Assembly: GCA_964427155.1 (NCBI GenBank)
Contig: CAYRSC010000021.1
Coordinates: 1 to 14,449 of the forward strand
DNA from: Desulfothermus sp964427155
GTDB taxonomy: Bacteria > Desulfobacterota > Desulfovibrionia > Desulfovibrionales > Desulfothermaceae
DNA length: 14,449 nt
Reading direction: 5' to 3'
Part shown: positions 14,359 through 14,449 of the stretch, in pieces
Numbering within the stretch: the stretch's first letter is position 1
Layout: each line of letters begins with the position of its first letter
The notes under the pieces: model-generated
What the model was told of the DNA's origin: nothing
Seen by the model: only the letters and a program-made list of their open reading frames with translations
Database searches by the model: none
Position numbers and translations under genes: made by a program

Positions 14359-14449
14359 GTCGTAATCCCTTCGTAACTCAGGTCTTTTTCTATCAGTGAT
14401 CCTGAATGGAACATAAAAATAAAAAGAGCAGTCGTAATCCCTTCGTAAC
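14359..14449. CRISPR. edge of a CRISPR array (one full unit, second repeat truncated)
   Basis: GTCGTAATCCCTTCGTAAC occurs at 14359-14377 and again at 14431-14449, identical over all 19 visible bases (20 with the preceding A), with a period of 72. A 36-base repeat (14359-14394) plus a 36-base spacer (14395-14430, A-rich) would give this period, but the exact repeat end cannot be fixed because the second copy is cut by the window edge. Read on the minus strand the repeat ends in GGGATTACGAC. This resembles the ATTGAAAC/ATTAAGAC-type 8-base 5' handle of mature crRNAs and suggests leftward transcription. In that case 14359 is the trailer end and the leader lies to the right. No third unit is seen at 14287. 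Confidence 0.8.

Overview
The window looks like part of a bacterial chromosome, most plausibly from a thermophilic or anaerobic member of the Desulfobacterota/Thermodesulfobacteria. That placement is an inference from gene types and style: an APRQTGKT-type AAA ATPase, a ThiS-like protein of the kind seen near tungsten enzymes in anaerobes, heavy use of AGG/AGA/ATA codons, non-ATG starts and a type III CRISPR accessory gene. No rRNA or other decisive marker is present.

Layout, left to right. (1) Positions 1-1255, minus strand: an AAA ATPase cut by the left edge. (2) Positions 1515-3264, plus strand: a MoaD/ThiS-like beta-grasp protein, then a metal-efflux type permease carrying its own C-terminal heavy-metal-binding domain. 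(3) Positions 3274-3432: a promoter, tRNA-Val(GAC) and an intrinsic terminator. (4) Positions 3449-10387: a classical translation cluster thrS-infC-rpmI-rplT-pheS-pheT with a small MerR-type regulator at its end. The core genes read as complete and intact. (5) Positions 10435-12993, minus strand, convergent with (4): a UvrD/RecB/AddA-like superfamily 1 helicase with all helicase motifs but no C-terminal nuclease domain. (6) Positions 13061-14278, minus strand, abruptly AT-rich: a CARF-HEPN ribonuclease of the TM1812/Csx1 type. (7) Positions 14359-14449: the first units of a CRISPR array that runs off the right edge.

How the genes work together. The cluster in (4) supplies two aminoacyl-tRNA synthetases, initiation factor IF3 and ribosomal proteins L35 and L20. 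Its control signals stand out. infC has no standard start codon consistent with the conserved IF3 N terminus and appears to start at AUA, inside the end of thrS, which fits the known IF3 autoregulation through rare start codons. The thrS Shine-Dalgarno is identical to the 5' arm of the terminator just before it, so the terminator's 3' arm could pair with either. thrS and pheS appear to start at TTG. The right end is a CRISPR type III neighbourhood: the CARF domain would sense cyclic oligoadenylate made by a Cas10 that is not in this window, and the HEPN domain would cut RNA.

Nothing here is clearly a wholly new system. The observations most worth following are the AUA start of infC, the possible terminator/SD switch before thrS, the nuclease-less AddA-like helicase, and the CRISPR/CARF-HEPN edge.
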